A stretch of 64,000 bases of DNA from Pisaster brevispinus. Lineage: Eukaryota; Echinodermata; Asteroidea; Forcipulatida; Asteriidae. Shown here in pieces: positions 31,651 through 45,400 of the stretch. How positions within the stretch are numbered: position 1 is the first letter of the stretch; every line of letters starts with the position of its first letter. The position numbers were made by a program, and so were the translations under genes. The notes beneath the pieces are model-generated. The model had not been told where the DNA came from. It searched no databases and worked only from the letters and a program-made list of their open reading frames with translations. The stretch is from contig JAMKCF010000013.1 of NCBI GenBank assembly GCA_023634235.1, forward strand, positions 124,001 through 188,000, in the 5' to 3' direction.

Positions 31651-32710
31651 TTGTTTTACATACAATGAAAAGACCAATGATAAACTAAACACAGAAAAAT
31701 GTTCTGTTTTACTGTTTTAGGGGAAGGTTCGAAAGTCATGTGGGATACGTTTTCGTCTGTATGTTTGCATGCTTCGCTTTCGTTTTGAGGCTCTATCAGT
31801 CATGGCGTGCACATCTATTGATTGATGGGGAGGTTCATAACACGCAACAGCTGCTTTCTTAAATACTGAAAAGAAAAACCCCAAGTTGATGAAGGGGCGA
31901 AAGATAAACCCTAACAATGACCCCGTCTCTGTTGTGAAGGTTAGGGGTTTATCGCTCCAGATTTATGAGAAGATAATAGACATACTTAGATTTTCCCGTA
32001 ATGGATAAAAGCAAGGTGGATCGAATGTAACTTTAATAGTGCCAGAGAGGGAAGTTGATAAGGAACAGGATTCGACAGTATGCAAAAGAATGTGGACACA
32101 ACCCGGCCATGAGCAGGAAAACTTACTTCCTTACTGTGTATCTTGATGACCCGTTGGGAAGACTACGAGGTCGTTTCCCAGTTCGCTGTCACTTTTGCAG
32201 CACGCGACTTAAATCTTTATTAACCCACTCTGGAAGTGCAGAGGGTCAAGCGCGGGTTCTCATGTACTGTTGTGCAATCTATTGAGTGACTTGAAGCAAG
32301 GTTAATCAAAGCGACGCGCGCACATGGCGCATATTGGCTGAATGATATCCACAGCAGGTTCTCCTGTCGATCAAGATAAACCATGGAAAAACTACCAGCC
32401 TGACGCTAACGCATTTAAGTGATTTATTTCTTCCTGGGTGACAATATTATTCCAGCAACCTGGTGAACACATCATAGTCAACCGACATTCTATACATGTG
32501 ATTTAATAATAATGTATGATCTGTCAAAGTTGTGAATGGAGCTGTGAGTTTGTCAGCGGTATCGTTGCCTAAGAAATTGGCACTCCGGGGAAACTGAAGG
32601 CGGTGTCGAGTGCCCAACGAGGAGGAGTTCGTGGGACGTTTCGAGGCTGCTCCCCCACGGGCTGTGTAAATAAAACCTTGTGGTGGTCGTGTCTACATAT
32701 ACTATTGTTT

Positions 32711-32755
32711 ATGGACACCAAGGCCAAAATGCCATGTCCTGGCTCAGTGTGGTAA
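32711..32755 (+). promoter_or_regulatory. Upstream ORF before SVEP1 start
   Basis: ATG at 32711 (with a second in-frame ATG at 32729) opens a 14-codon ORF that stops 21 nt before the main ATG. If the 5' UTR includes it, it could reduce translation. Confidence 0.35.
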
Positions 32756-32776
32756 CACTATTAAAAACAACTCGGC

Positions 32777-33490
32777 ATGGATGGTGGTAAGGTGAACAGA
32801 TGTTTTGCTCTGGCGGCGGACAAGACGAGAGAAAATACACTACTGAAAGTCATGGTGCCTTTAATTTTATTATTTATATGCAGCTGGATTCCGGGCAGTC
32901 AATCAATGTATATCAACAGTAACATAACCCAAAGTACTGATGCTGAACTTTTAACAAATTCTACACTTGGAAACAACAACCAGAAAAATTCTTTCCCTCG
33001 GTTAAAATATTCAGGTAGAACAGTGAGAGCAACGGATGAAGCATACATTGAGAGTCCTATAGCTGAGGTACGGGAAACAATTGATGTGAATGTTTTGCTG
33101 AGGAGGTCATACGCCGAGGCTAGAGCTGGCTGCTCCAACATGTCCAGTGCGGAGGTCTTGAAGGGCCACGTGGAGAAACTCCGGGGCACGGCCAACGGTA
33201 AGGTCGACCTGGTCTTCCTCGTGGACAGCTCGTCCAGCGTTGGTATCACAAACTTCTTCAACGAACTCAAGTTTGTCCGGAAACTCCTTGCCGGGTTTGA
33301 GGTGGCCGAGTGGGCCACCAGGGTGGCGGTAATTACGTTTGCCTCCCGGCATCGTGTGGTGGTCAACATTGACCACCTGAGCGAACCCAATGTTACCAAG
33401 CATAAATGCTCCTTGCTTGGTGCTGAGCTCCCAAGTATTACGTATGTGGGAGGTGGGACCTTTACTCGAGGCGCTTTTGTACTAGCTGAG
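32777..33490 (+). CDS. SVEP1: SVEP1 exon 1: signal peptide and VWA start
   Basis: Hydrophobic [15 protein letters not shown] near residues 26-40. VWA begins [15 protein letters not shown] with the MIDAS DxSxS at 150-154, and [12 protein letters not shown] holds the MIDAS Thr (228). Vertebrate SVEP1 has very similar YRGGGTYTKGAF. Donor GAG|GTGAGT, phase 0. Confidence 0.93.
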
Positions 33491-36400
33491 GTGAGTGTTA
33501 ATAAACTACTTTACTTAGTTCTCGTTCTCCACTTTCTACCACCATAATTAAACAAGGCTAGTTTACTTCTAAATTTTGACAAAGGGCAGAGAATTTAGAG
33601 AGAGCAAGCCCCCTGAAGACCCACAGTAAACTTATCGCAACGTAGAGTTGTTTCAACAACGCCTCTAAGAGAGCCTATACACACCTCGAATCATTCTTAT
33701 GGAGCTACTTCAAAGTTGTACTATTTGCTCAAATTTATAAATCCAATTCGAGGCTCAAATGTGGAAAAATTAACATTGTCACCCCACCCCACTTCAAGGC
33801 TGCATTTGCATACAAAGAATGTTCCGATCGTATTACTAAATTGAGGACAATAGTTTATCAGTTCTCCTCATTATTTCCCGAAACTCTCACCAAGTTGCCG
33901 CCAAGCCGGATCGTGGTTGCTGGTAGTTCCTGTGAGATATGCTTTCTCTGGCATAAAAACAAACCACAAATTGCACAATATGATCCTGTTTGAAGTGTAC
34001 TGGTTTTAATAAAATAAACTTGTTGTCTCCCTATAAAAACAACTTAATAACCTTCACATGCTAATTTAGATTTTGCAAAAAGTGGTTGAATAACCTCGCG
34101 CTTGCTAAAGACAGCTGGGAAAAACAAGGGTCGAACGCGAGGCATTTGTTATTTATAACTCTTTTGCATTGCACTTTGGTTGGTCCTTTTTTAATGTAGA
34201 TTTTATCATTCACAGTATGCCATTATATGTCATTGCCGGTGTAACACTAAATGCTTCAAAGTTCCCTGTAAACATTTCGCAAATATCAAAACTGAACGGA
34301 AACCGTTGTTTCAGTCCTCGTGCCCATCCAAACCCAAAATGTTTCTTGATATTTTGATTTGAAAAGTATCATAATGCAATAGTTTGGTTGCCTGTAAACA
34401 AGTTTGACAGTGATGGTCCTCGAAGTGTGTTCGGTTCGGTGTCAGAGTTCAAATTTTTAAAGGGTCATTCCTATAGTCACAGCAATCTATAGTTTCAAAC
34501 TGTTATCAAGGCTACAATGAAAATGCTTAAATTTGCCCGAAATAATTTGTAAAGTCGAGTATTTTGCAGACTTGTCATTTTTCAATCTAAAATGGCTTTC
34601 ATTGTAAGTAAGGAACAAATAAATAAAAACACGAACAAAACTGCAATCGTTATTTATATGCCATTGCGTTACATTTGATTACTATTTTGTTTTTTTCTTA
34701 ATTAATTCTTCAACTGAAAAAAAAGTTACATCCACCTGTGCTGGGGACAAAGCATTATCAAAGGACTTATAACTTAACCTTCACATGCAGTAACTTTAAT
34801 CTGTAAAACTATTTTCGTGGTCCGGAGAGTTATGTTTTGAAATTATTCAACAACACTTTGGCATGTCATCGCCTCGTAAACGGAAATGAAATATGCTATA
34901 TTTACAAATTGTACTCGACTTTGATCTGAACCTTGATCTTCTCTTTGTATCTTTGGTAGAATCATGGAGGTAGTAAAACTATATTACAGATTGGTTAAAT
35001 TAACTCAAATGCATTACAGCTGATAGGCCTGTGTTATGTAATTGATATACAAGCATTAAGATTAATTGAAGCTTTGTGGGTATTGTGTGAGTAAGAACTG
35101 AGTTATAGGTTCACGTGTAAGTAAACATTTCTTTTAGGCCTATAAGGTTTGGTTCTGTGAGGAAGTGGGGTTGAAACACCACAACCCGGGTTGTTAAACA
35201 ACCAAAGGCTCTTTACAGAACCAACGGTTCTTCTCATGACCAACGGTTCTTCTCATGACCAACGGTTCCTCTCAGAACCAGCGGTTCTTCTCAGAACCAA
35301 CGGTTCTTCTCAGAACCATCGGTTCTTCTCAGCACCAACGGTTCTTCTCAGAACCACTAAAGGTTCTTCTCGAAACCTACGGTTCTTCTCGAAACCAACG
35401 GTTCTTCTTGAAACCAACGGTTCTTCTCATGACCAACGGTTCTTCTCATGACCAACGGTTCTTCTCAGAACCAACGGTTCTTCTCAGAACCAACGGTTCT
35501 TCTCGAAACCACAGTTCTTTTCAGGACCAACAGTTCTTCTCAGGACCAACGGCTTTTCTCAGAACCAATGGCTCTTCTCAGAACCAGCGGTTCTTATATA
35601 GTGGTACTTTCTAAGGCTTAGATTTCCACACAATGACAAAACAAAATTACTTTTTATGTATTATAAACATTGATTTGGTTGCCTTTTGTGGACGTGGTGT
35701 ACTTGACTTTGTTTTTTCGGATAGACAAGTTTGGACTCATCTTGAGGGATAATCAATATGGTGAAGTCATTTCGATTGGCTCAAAGTACGGCAACTGTGT
35801 CCCGGAAGGCAATAGTCTGACTCCTTTTCCATAAGGGAAACAAGTAGTTATTGCCAGCACACATCAGGGAACACGACAGGTTAAAATGAGAATAATACAC
35901 ATATCTTTTAAAATAAATTTCAAAACTGTAGTCATTCAAAATTAAACCAATGTGTATTTCTCAGTATACTTTTGATCCTATTTCCCACAGAAAGTTTTAA
36001 CTTCCCAATGGGCCCGTCCCAACGCCACCAAGGCGGTATTCCTCATAACGGACGGGTATTCAAACGGTGGTGACCCCCGTCCCATAGCTCAGAACCTTGT
36101 GCGCAATCACGGGGTAGAAATATTCACGTTTGGGATCGAAAATGGGAACGTGAAGGAGCTGCGGGCGATGGCATCCGAGCCCAAGCTACACCATTGCTAC
36201 ATCTTGGACAGCTTTGAGGAGTTTGAAGCACTCGCGAGGAGAGCTTTGCACGAGGGTAAGAGATGTACGGTGGCCATAAACAGCCATTTAGACACGCATT
36301 ATGTCACCTCATGTTCGATACGGTAACAATGACACCGTCATAGTGTAGTAGTCTAAAAAGCGTTAGTACTATGCATGGTTTTTGTTTGTACTGAACTTTT

Positions 36401-39400
36401 AAAGGGACATGTTGCCTTGGATTGGGCGCTTTGGGCCATAAAAAGCGTTTGTTATGAAATGAGTTAGATTGGAAAGATGTTTTAAAAGTAGCAGAAAATG
36501 ATTCACACAAGTATCCCTCAACATTGGGTGGTTTTCCTTTTACTTCGTGAACTAACACGGTCCGCCATTTTGTAGAACCAAATTTTAGACTCCATAAAAT
36601 GGCGGACCGTGTTTGTTCACAAAGTATTCATAGTAATACTTTTCCCAACCATATTCATTTAATAACAAACTCTTTTTATAGCCCAAAGCTCCAATGCAAC
36701 GTGTCCCTTTAATTTTGCCTAAAGCGTCTGCAAACGTAACGCGAATGGGCGTTAGGAAGCTGAGAAAGTACCGTGTGAAGGTGTAACGTCCTCATCGGGG
36801 CAGATCCAAAGTGTTGTCTGTGGGTTGCCGTGCATCCTAAAAACGTTATCGTTTCAAAGTTGGGTGGGTGACGCCCCTGCGCCTTTGATTGACCCGCTAT
36901 ACTCTGCCCCTAAACAGATATATCCAAGACATATAGCCAAGACAGATATCGTATTTACCCACCCAGGACCAACAATTCCATCAGAGAGAACGTCTCTGGC
37001 CGCTCGGACATTGAACTGCCAAGGGGCACTGCCCTGACCTACCGGTACATAATATTGAAATTATTACACGAGTCCTATCTGAACACGATAAGCCAATTAG
37101 TCTGATGTCTAGCCGCCACTTCTGATTGTAGCCTTGAACAAGTACAACTCAGATGTTTGTAATTTGTCTTCAGCCTGCTACTAGTTTCTGTGACGAAATT
37201 ATTGCCGTTAGCCAATAGTTACGTCGAGAACACACATGTAGCCTACATTATGCAGACTCCCCAATTCACTGAAGCTTATTTTGATGGCTGCAATCGAAAT
37301 AAGCCTGATATTTAGTGCACACAATTCACGACAGACCTTCTTTTTTTATTGGCCTAAGCGGTTTTTGTTTTGGGGGGTTTTTTTCACGAAAACTATGTGA
37401 CCACCAAATATGAAACTTTCCGCACATGTTGGTTGTATAAACCTTTCTATTGTTGATAAATTGGTTGGCATGGACGGCCGATTGTTAGCAACTTATATTC
37501 AATATTGTGTTAACAGATTTTGTGACCAAATTCAAACTTTCTGCAAACTTTTAATACAAAATATTTTAAAAAATACATCCTATGATTGGTTGTTTTGTTG
37601 CCAACAAATTCAACACTATTTTTGAATATTATTTTTGTTAACACTGTAACAAACTGTGGCTATCTGTTTTTGCCTTGCATTTATGGCTAGGCCGGTGTCA
37701 TAGGGAAATCCGTCCGCCGGAGACTTTCTGTCCCCCATAATAAATGGGAAATTAACATGGGCTGGAGGAGATTTATTCAAAAGAGGGCGCAATCAGAAGA
37801 AGTTTGTACACAATTCGCCGTATTGGGGGGGGGGGGGACAGAATCTCAGCTTCCCTTAGTTTCCCGACCTTGTTTGGCAGAAACTCAGGCTGTGACGTTG
37901 CAACAGAAAGGTCTACAGTGGGCTAATTGAAGACTAGAGGGTGGGAATTAATCAGCAGAAATTATGATGAAGTTCACTTTTAAGACGGTTTTCAAACCCC
38001 TACCAAGAAGTAAGACCCTGCACGTGCTACTTTTGAACTCAAAATGTCCGGTTGAAAATTATTTCTATGTAAATTGCCGTCTGCTTTTGAGCTGGTAATC
38101 GCTTAAGCTAGTCGTTGAGTGCGATACACATTACGGAGTACCATTTTCTTATTGCTGTTGTGTGACTCGGAATTATAAATAGTCGGGTGCTCAGACGTGT
38201 GCGTTGCGATATTTTATCAATGAGAAAAGGGTACCAAGCACTGTTCAGTTGCGGCGGCTTGTTGATGCGAGTTGTTCATCCCTCTGCTCTCAAAAAAGCA
38301 GGTATCTGTTTACATTTGTATTAATAAAATAACCCTTTTTGCTGGACTTTCTTGTTGTAGAACAATCGAGTAAATAATAGGCCTACTGCCCCCTAATTGC
38401 AAGACAGAGGCGAAAAATATGTTGAAAAGAAGCGGTTCCACAGGTACTGCACGTCCGCCGACCGAGTGCTCACACAGCCAGTCACACAGGACAGACAATC
38501 GAACAAATTACGTTGACATTTTTACGTTTTTGGCCGAAGTTTGAAGTGCGTAAATACCGCATTGGCATTGCACTGTCGAAACATTGGCATCGGATGAATT
38601 GCACCCCGCCTTTTGACGTTTACTAGTTTTATTTTTCTCAGTGTTTATACCATATTTTGGGCTTGCACTCAATGCAGGCTTGCTTTCCCTTTGCTAGTGC
38701 TATTGCAGCAATCGGGGGAAGCAATCAAAATAAGCAACTCTACTGTCTGCAGTGATTTGTTGGGTTTGTGGTTTTAAAGCAACAGTGCACCATTTCCTTG
38801 ACTTTTTGGCAGTATTTCAGTTTGAACTATTCTACTGGGGGTTTGATATGGACTATATTTTTATCAGTGAGCTTTCATCAAGAAACTTATCAAGTAATTA
38901 ATATAATTTTCAACAATACTGTAGGCCTTCTTTGTGTATGCATTGCTATGATTCTCCGCACACATCTGCTTTAAAAAAAAAAGCCCAAATGGTGAAAAAG
39001 ACACAATAAAATACCTGATAAACACTCTATCTTTGATCTTATTAATAACATGTGAAAAATGCATTTAATTGTACTCCTCATGATTGTCTGTGCTCCAAAT
39101 CAATGTTTTTATTAGGACCTAAAATTTCCAGCGATTTCCCAGCTATTTTATCCTGTCTTTTATGTCATTTTTAGGATTTTTTTTAAAGTGGATTTGCGGA
39201 AAACCGTAACAAATCCCAGACTTATGGGGGAGACACATACAATTTTCTGGGGCGCTAAATTGACGGTCAACGTCAACGTTTTACAATGAGGAATAAAGCG
39301 CCCCAGTAATACTGGGTCAAAAGCTTTGTCAAACCCTTGAAAGCTAGTGGAGAAATTATTTGCTGCGAAATGAATATAAACACAGTTTTAAATTTGTTTT

Positions 39401-42400
39401 ATTCGGGAACACATTCTCACCTTACCTTCATATCTTTAATTAACCATTTGACCCAGTAGTAGACAGATCCGGCAATCCCTGTAGTGTTGCTATTTTACCA
39501 TGTTTACTAACCGGTATCCACTTCCAATTGTAACTGGTATCCTTCCTTAATGCTTACATCTTCCTGTTGACGTTTTGACCTTGATGTGTATAGGTGATGT
39601 ACACTGTGTAAATTTATTACAAAACAACACCTGTACATGACCTGTGCATGTGTCGTAACTAGGTTGGGGACACCTCTAAATAAACCAATGCCATAGATTT
39701 GCTCCGGACATACACATTATTAATGTTGTTGAGCAAGTGTACTTTAGTTGGCTTTTTGCCCAGTAAAGCACGCATTCTGTCACGGTGTTTCAGGCCTGAT
39801 GCTTTGTTCTTTGGGCAAACTTGGCAAGGCAGTTTTTACTTTAATAAATGGCGCTTTTATGACAATGAGGGATGTAAATTTACTGGAACATTCCAAGGGC
39901 ACCAAGGCAATGACCAGGGGCATTGATGCAGTTGCCTCCATAGCCTCCATAAAGTATCTGGTCTGGTGATGGACTTACCCGCCTACTCTTGGTGAAATAT
40001 TTCAGTATTAAAGGTGACCAACCATTTAAAACTTTTCAAATGCACTTGTTCTTGTGAGAAGTGCATTAGTGCACAAACTACTCAAATGGGATGTTAAAAC
40101 ACACCGAGGCTCATGGCTAAATTTGTTTACTGAATCGAATGATGCAATATGTAATGTGGTGAATGCATACACAGTACATGGTCAATCCTCCTACTAGCTG
40201 ACCATTCAATATCATCTCTGGCTTGGGATGAAAGCTATGCCAGCCACAGTTCTGTACACAATTGTGCCATCAAACACTCCTTTATAAGTCTATACACTAC
40301 AAGATAGCAGGTTTATGGGTGTGCCTCAACCCCCCCTTGTCCCACACACATCTCAATAAACACTCCTTTTAAAAGAAAATTTCCCTTGCCTTTTACCCCC
40401 CCCCTTTGGTTTCTTCACTGATTGGTACTGTGCAGTTTAAAAAATTGACCTTTTCTCATCACCACATTAGATCTTCATCTCGGAGACTTCATACTTGAGA
40501 ATGAGGGGCTGTGTTCATCGCTGTGTCCCCGTGGAGGATACTGCTGTCATCCAGAAGCTACATGCCGATGTGGGACTACCACCGGTCAGTACGAGTGTAT
40601 ATGCCCGCAAGGTTACCACGGCAGCGGATTGGTGGATGGATGTCACCGTAAGTTAACCAAGTGTTGTGTTTCGGCTCACCACCGAGGGACGGCATTCCAG
40701 CTCTTTATTTTCCTAATATACTGTAAATCCTGAAAGTGAGGCAGTCATCTTGACAACCAGCATGCATTGTACAACACAAGGGAGCTGTGGCTTTACGTCC
40801 CATCTGAAGGACAAAGCAATTTGTAAAAAACTTCTCGTTCAAGGACACAGGTGCTATAACCGGAACCCAAACCCAAACTCTGACAATACCAGGACTTGAG
40901 TCCAGTGCTTTAGACCATTCAGCCCTGACTCTCCTGTCAATACATTTTTCTGAACAGGGGCCAATTTCATAACGCTGCTTATAAACAGTAAACACTACTA
41001 AAAAAATACCCATGTTAGTCTGATAGATAAAACAAGGAAGGTAGTGGTAGAACTTTAAGACTAACTAATTACATACAAAACTGCATGAGCTTTCGTAGAA
41101 ACAACTACTTCATCAACAACTACTTCATCAGATGCAAGCATCTGATGAAGAAGTTGTTGCTACGAAAGCTCATGCAGTTTTTTTATGTAATTAGTTAGTC
41201 TTAAAGTGCTACCACTACCTTCCTTGTTATAAACAGTAAGCAAGCTTTAACTGTAGCAGAAAATTTGCTTTTAAAAGCGTAAGCATGTTTCATAGGTTAG
41301 CAGGAAAATGAGATGGCCAGCTATGGTTCACCATAGATTTGCATTGTTACATCATTCGTTTTCATACAGTAAGCACAGGAAGGTTGCATGCCTTTTCGTG
41401 TGCTTACGGTTAGCAGCGCTATGAAATAGAAACTCGTGCAGTAAGCACAAAAACGGCCGTTAAGCAGCTCTATGAAAGTGATCCTACTTCACACTCTAGT
41501 TTCTAGATTTTCTCACTTTGCAAAATTTCAAAACTTACTGAAAGCGCATCGTGGCCGAGATGTCCTAGGGCGTTGAACTGAAGTTTTAATGCCGAGTCTT
41601 CGGAGTGTGGGTTCGAGTCAAAGGAGTTGAGATGGTTGAATGTTTGATAAGGCGTGGTAATAGTGTAAGGAGCTTTGACACAAAGTAATATGCCCTTTGC
41701 ATTGGCTGCCATCTTTGATGAAACGTGCACACGAGAAAGGCTATTGTTGGCTGAGAGTCGTGCGCAACATGTGCACGTTTCCATTGTTTGTCATCAAAGA
41801 TGGTGGTCAATGACGTCATGTGCAATCAATCCATAGTGCGAGGTGCTTTGATTCAAAATTTTAAAGGGCTGTATAAATCCCTCTGTAATATTTCTAGGTT
41901 TTTCACTAAGCAAAGTTTAAAATCCTACTTATATGATTGTTTATTCTACAGTTTGCCCACCGGGTACGTACAAGCCCCAAGCCATCCCAGGAGGCATTAG
42001 TACGTGTAAATCCTGCCCAGACCCGAACCACACCAGCAGACCCGGAAGCATTAGTCTGGCGGACTGCACTTGTAGGAGTGGATACCAGGAAGAAGTCGGG
42101 AAGCGTGTCTGCCAAAGTAAGTGTCATAAAATCTTAAAAAGCAATTAAACAAAAGTGTCTGGATGTGACCAAGCTGCTTAAGTGTTTCTTACTTTTAGGG
42201 GAAGTGTTGATTTATTTTGGTTTTCGACACATCCTACCATCACTCTTTCAATCATTTTGACCAAACAATAGTATCCTACTTAGGTAAAGATTTCATTCAG
42301 CAATATATAGCATAACAAATTATTCAGACTGAATATGCTTTGTCCACACTGAATGCTAATAACTAAGGAGCAAATGAGACATTTTATTGTAGCTTTTCGC

Positions 42401-45400
42401 TAAGCTTTACAAGAGAAATTGTTCACTGTTACTTTAAACCCCCTTAACAGCATCAAAACTCAATCCTTCAAAATGTAGGATCTCTACTGCCTCAATCCTC
42501 CAAAATCAACCAATATGAGTTTATGTAGGATCCCTACTGCCTCAATCCTCCAAAATCAACCAATATGAGTTTATGTAGGGTCCCTACTGCCTCAATCCTC
42601 CAAAATCAACAACATGAGTTTATGTAGGATCCCTACTGCCTCAATCCTCCAAAATCAACCAATATGAGTTTCTTAAGAGTGCCTACTGCCTCAATCCTCC
42701 AAACCCGAACGATATGAGTTTCGAGTTGTGTTGGATCCCCTATACCTTCATGTAGGTGGATGAATGTCAAACGTGCCTCCATCCACCAAGTTAACCAAAA
42801 TCCTGTGGTTTATCTTGAAGGACTCAGGAAGGTTGAGGTTTTAAATAAGGTTTTATTGTGGGTCAAACCAGATGGAAAAAATGTAGCCTTGACCAAAATG
42901 AATTATCTTTTCATTAAATTTGAGAAAACATGTTTTTGCCGACACAAAGACAAATAAATTTGTAATTGTAAGCGTTTCTGTAGAGACTCATATGAGATAG
43001 CCTGTCCTTCTTTATGGTGGTGAGAATAAAGTTGACCTTGAAGTTTCGTGGATTCGTCTTGGCATGTAGTATCAAAATGTGAGGAGCATATCAACGACGA
43101 CGATGTCAGTTGAAAGTCCGATCTTGTGTTGTTTACAAAACGTTTCCATTATCGTCGCGTGGCAGGATCCTTGGTGGCGTTTGGAAATGCCAGAAAATGT
43201 ACGTTGGGACTTTTCTTAGCAATAGCGATTCTTTAGCATCCGCCAACGACACAAGACGCTGGCATACTGATGACTAGGCACTTTCTACTGCATGTGTAAC
43301 ATAACATCGACTTTCAGGACTTCCAAATTAAAACAAATTCGCGGAGACAAAAAATGAAGCAATCTTGTCACGCAGGTCAAGAAGAAAAGAAGATCGAGTG
43401 TGTGAGCATGTGATCGTGAGTGAGCATATGCACGCGTCCTGTGTGTGGGTTGCTCAGCAAGCCCAACATAAACAGTGCATGCACGCCAGAGTCTTCTAAA
43501 TGTGACGTATGCTCAGAGGTCAACTGCCTCATTTGCATATCGGACGCCTTTACTGAATTGAATAACAACAAAGGCCAAAGCCCCGCATTTTGAGTTGCAT
43601 TTTCTTGGACAATTCAAACTTTGATAAATAAAATAAAAAACTATTTGTTTAATTATTTATAATAAGTAATAAAAAGTCCATATAAGGTATAACAACGAAT
43701 TCTTAGAACCACTCTTTAATGAATGACTGAAAACTTCTGTCTGCATTCAGTGATTTCAGTATCAAGAGGGGGGGGTGGCTGTTGACTGCAGTCAACATGA
43801 CAGTGTGTTGGGTGACAGTCTATTTCCAAAGGTCGTGGTTAGTACACACTTCCTGTAACCTACTAATCTAACCTTAAAACAGTATGGTGTCGCTGACTAA
43901 TGTATTGGCCATGGATGCCTTACATCATGTTAGCGTTTGGCCATGAGTATGCAGGTCAGGGCCTTGTTGCCCGGAATTCAAACGTGTTTTACTTAGAAAC
44001 TATGAAAAAGGGTTTGATCACAGTTCTGTGGAGTGAGATCAGTCCAATAAACAGCATAAAGCTGACCCATAGGAGTTAAGCTGTCATCTGTGTCTGCTGT
44101 GCACGCCCTCTATGTCAGCTTCGGATAGAGTACTAATACCATGTGAATGTATGGCAAAAGTTATCCAGATTAACCAATGGGAAAGCTGAAATTTGCCACA
44201 CGGCTAAAATGGCAGAGTGCATAACTCATAACAAGTACGATAACTGCACACACTGCATTCTCCAGGTTCTACGAATCAGACGTGATACTTTTCCTACATT
44301 AGTCTGATTTCAGATTTATTCGCCCTTGGGAAAAAATCAGTAAAATTCTTAGTAAATAGTCTGAAAAGTCTGTAAAAGCTTCATAGTACTTGTAGGTCAG
44401 CCCTTGTACTCGATCAAATGTTCCTGACACATGTCTTCCAGTGAGCTTACATTGAACCTTCAGGGACCACCCACAAAGTTTTCCTCATCTTGTTGAAAGG
44501 GACCAGTTTCATAGAGCTGCTTAAGCACGAAAAGTAGCTGTAAGCACAATTATGCTTACCAGAATAGGGTTACCAGCCAAAATACCATATCCATTTACCA
44601 TGTGTGACTGGTATCCTGCTTACTTACCAGATTTGTTTTTGAAGAAACATTTTCTGCTTAGGCAGCTCTATGAAATTTGGCCCAGGTATTTTTCTTGCAT
44701 ATAAATCATCATAACACTGAAACTGCCAGCTGCCTAAGAAGTAAACACAAGTAGACGGAACAAGATCTTGGAAGAAATTTGGAAGATAAATATTTTTCAA
44801 ATTTTCCAAGATATCATTTTCCTTGTAGAGGAAATGTACGAATGAGATTAATCATAACAAAAGTGCAGACATGGATAAAGTAACACTAGGGTTAATGGAG
44901 AAATTTATTAGGTAAATATTGACCCAAGATTTTGCTTCTTTACTTTCGTGGTATCGCATACCGCTATAAATCCCAGACAAACACTTGTAATACAGGAAGT
45001 ATAGGCAAGGTAATTTGGCACTGATGCAATGCCTACACACCACCACAGGAAGCAATGGACAAGGGTATGAACTCTCGCTGGGCAGCTGATGGGCTCTAAT
45101 GGTACCCTGCGGTGGCACAGCAACACTTTGGTGACATTGGAAACCAGTTGGCCTTGAGTAACTCGGAATCTGGGGTTGCTCTAGCTCAGGTTTTGTTTTG
45201 GGAATGGTTTCCATAGTAACTTGCATGAAAGTTAAAAGAAAATGTTTTAAAATGTAGACTTGTGTAAATTTGTTTATAATTTTTGTTATGTATTTTTTTT
45301 TTTTTTACCATAGTGGTGAAGTGTCCCGCCTTATCTCCGCCCACTAATGGGTTTTTTGTGTCTGGAGAGTGTAGCAGCATGGTTCACAGTGCATGTGCCA

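Larger units (their letters stand above)
26300..32710. other. Intergenic region between divergent genes
   Basis: About 6.4 kb. No exon with protein similarity was seen on either strand; contents are the SINE, the hammerhead-like motif, the TTTG tract and the nested element at 30596-31425. Any shared regulatory region of the two genes would be here. Confidence 0.65.
36256..40470. other. SVEP1: SVEP1 intron 2
   Basis: 4.2 kb. Holds a MITE at 36398-36712, the short MITE at 37727, and a repeat at about 40140-40260 related to 59153-59405. No exon seen. Confidence 0.7.
40992..41239. mobile_element. Foldback insertion with 13-bp target duplication
   Basis: TTATAAACAGTAA lies at 40979-40991 and again at 41227-41239. 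Between, 41031-41228 is a near-perfect inverted repeat (AACAAGGAAGGTAGTGGTAG...CTACCACTACCTTCCTTGTT). Confidence 0.85.
40965..41490. mobile_element. MITE (CATAGAGCTGCTTAAGCA family) split by an insertion
   Basis: Starts 'ggggccaatttcataacgct' and resumes after 41239, ending 'aagcagctctatgaaa'. Two further internal end-like segments suggest two overlapping copies. Confidence 0.55.
42117..45313. other. SVEP1: SVEP1 intron 4
   Basis: 3.2 kb. Tandem repeat at 42460-42735 and MITE at 44499-44683; otherwise nothing recognised. Confidence 0.7.

Noticed and set aside
33107..33403. Minus-strand ORFs across SVEP1 exon 1
   Set aside because: Antisense shadows of the VWA coding exon; no similarity of their own.
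35205..35596. CRISPR-like array
   Set aside because: The 19-bp units are contiguous with no unique spacers, and the genome is eukaryotic.
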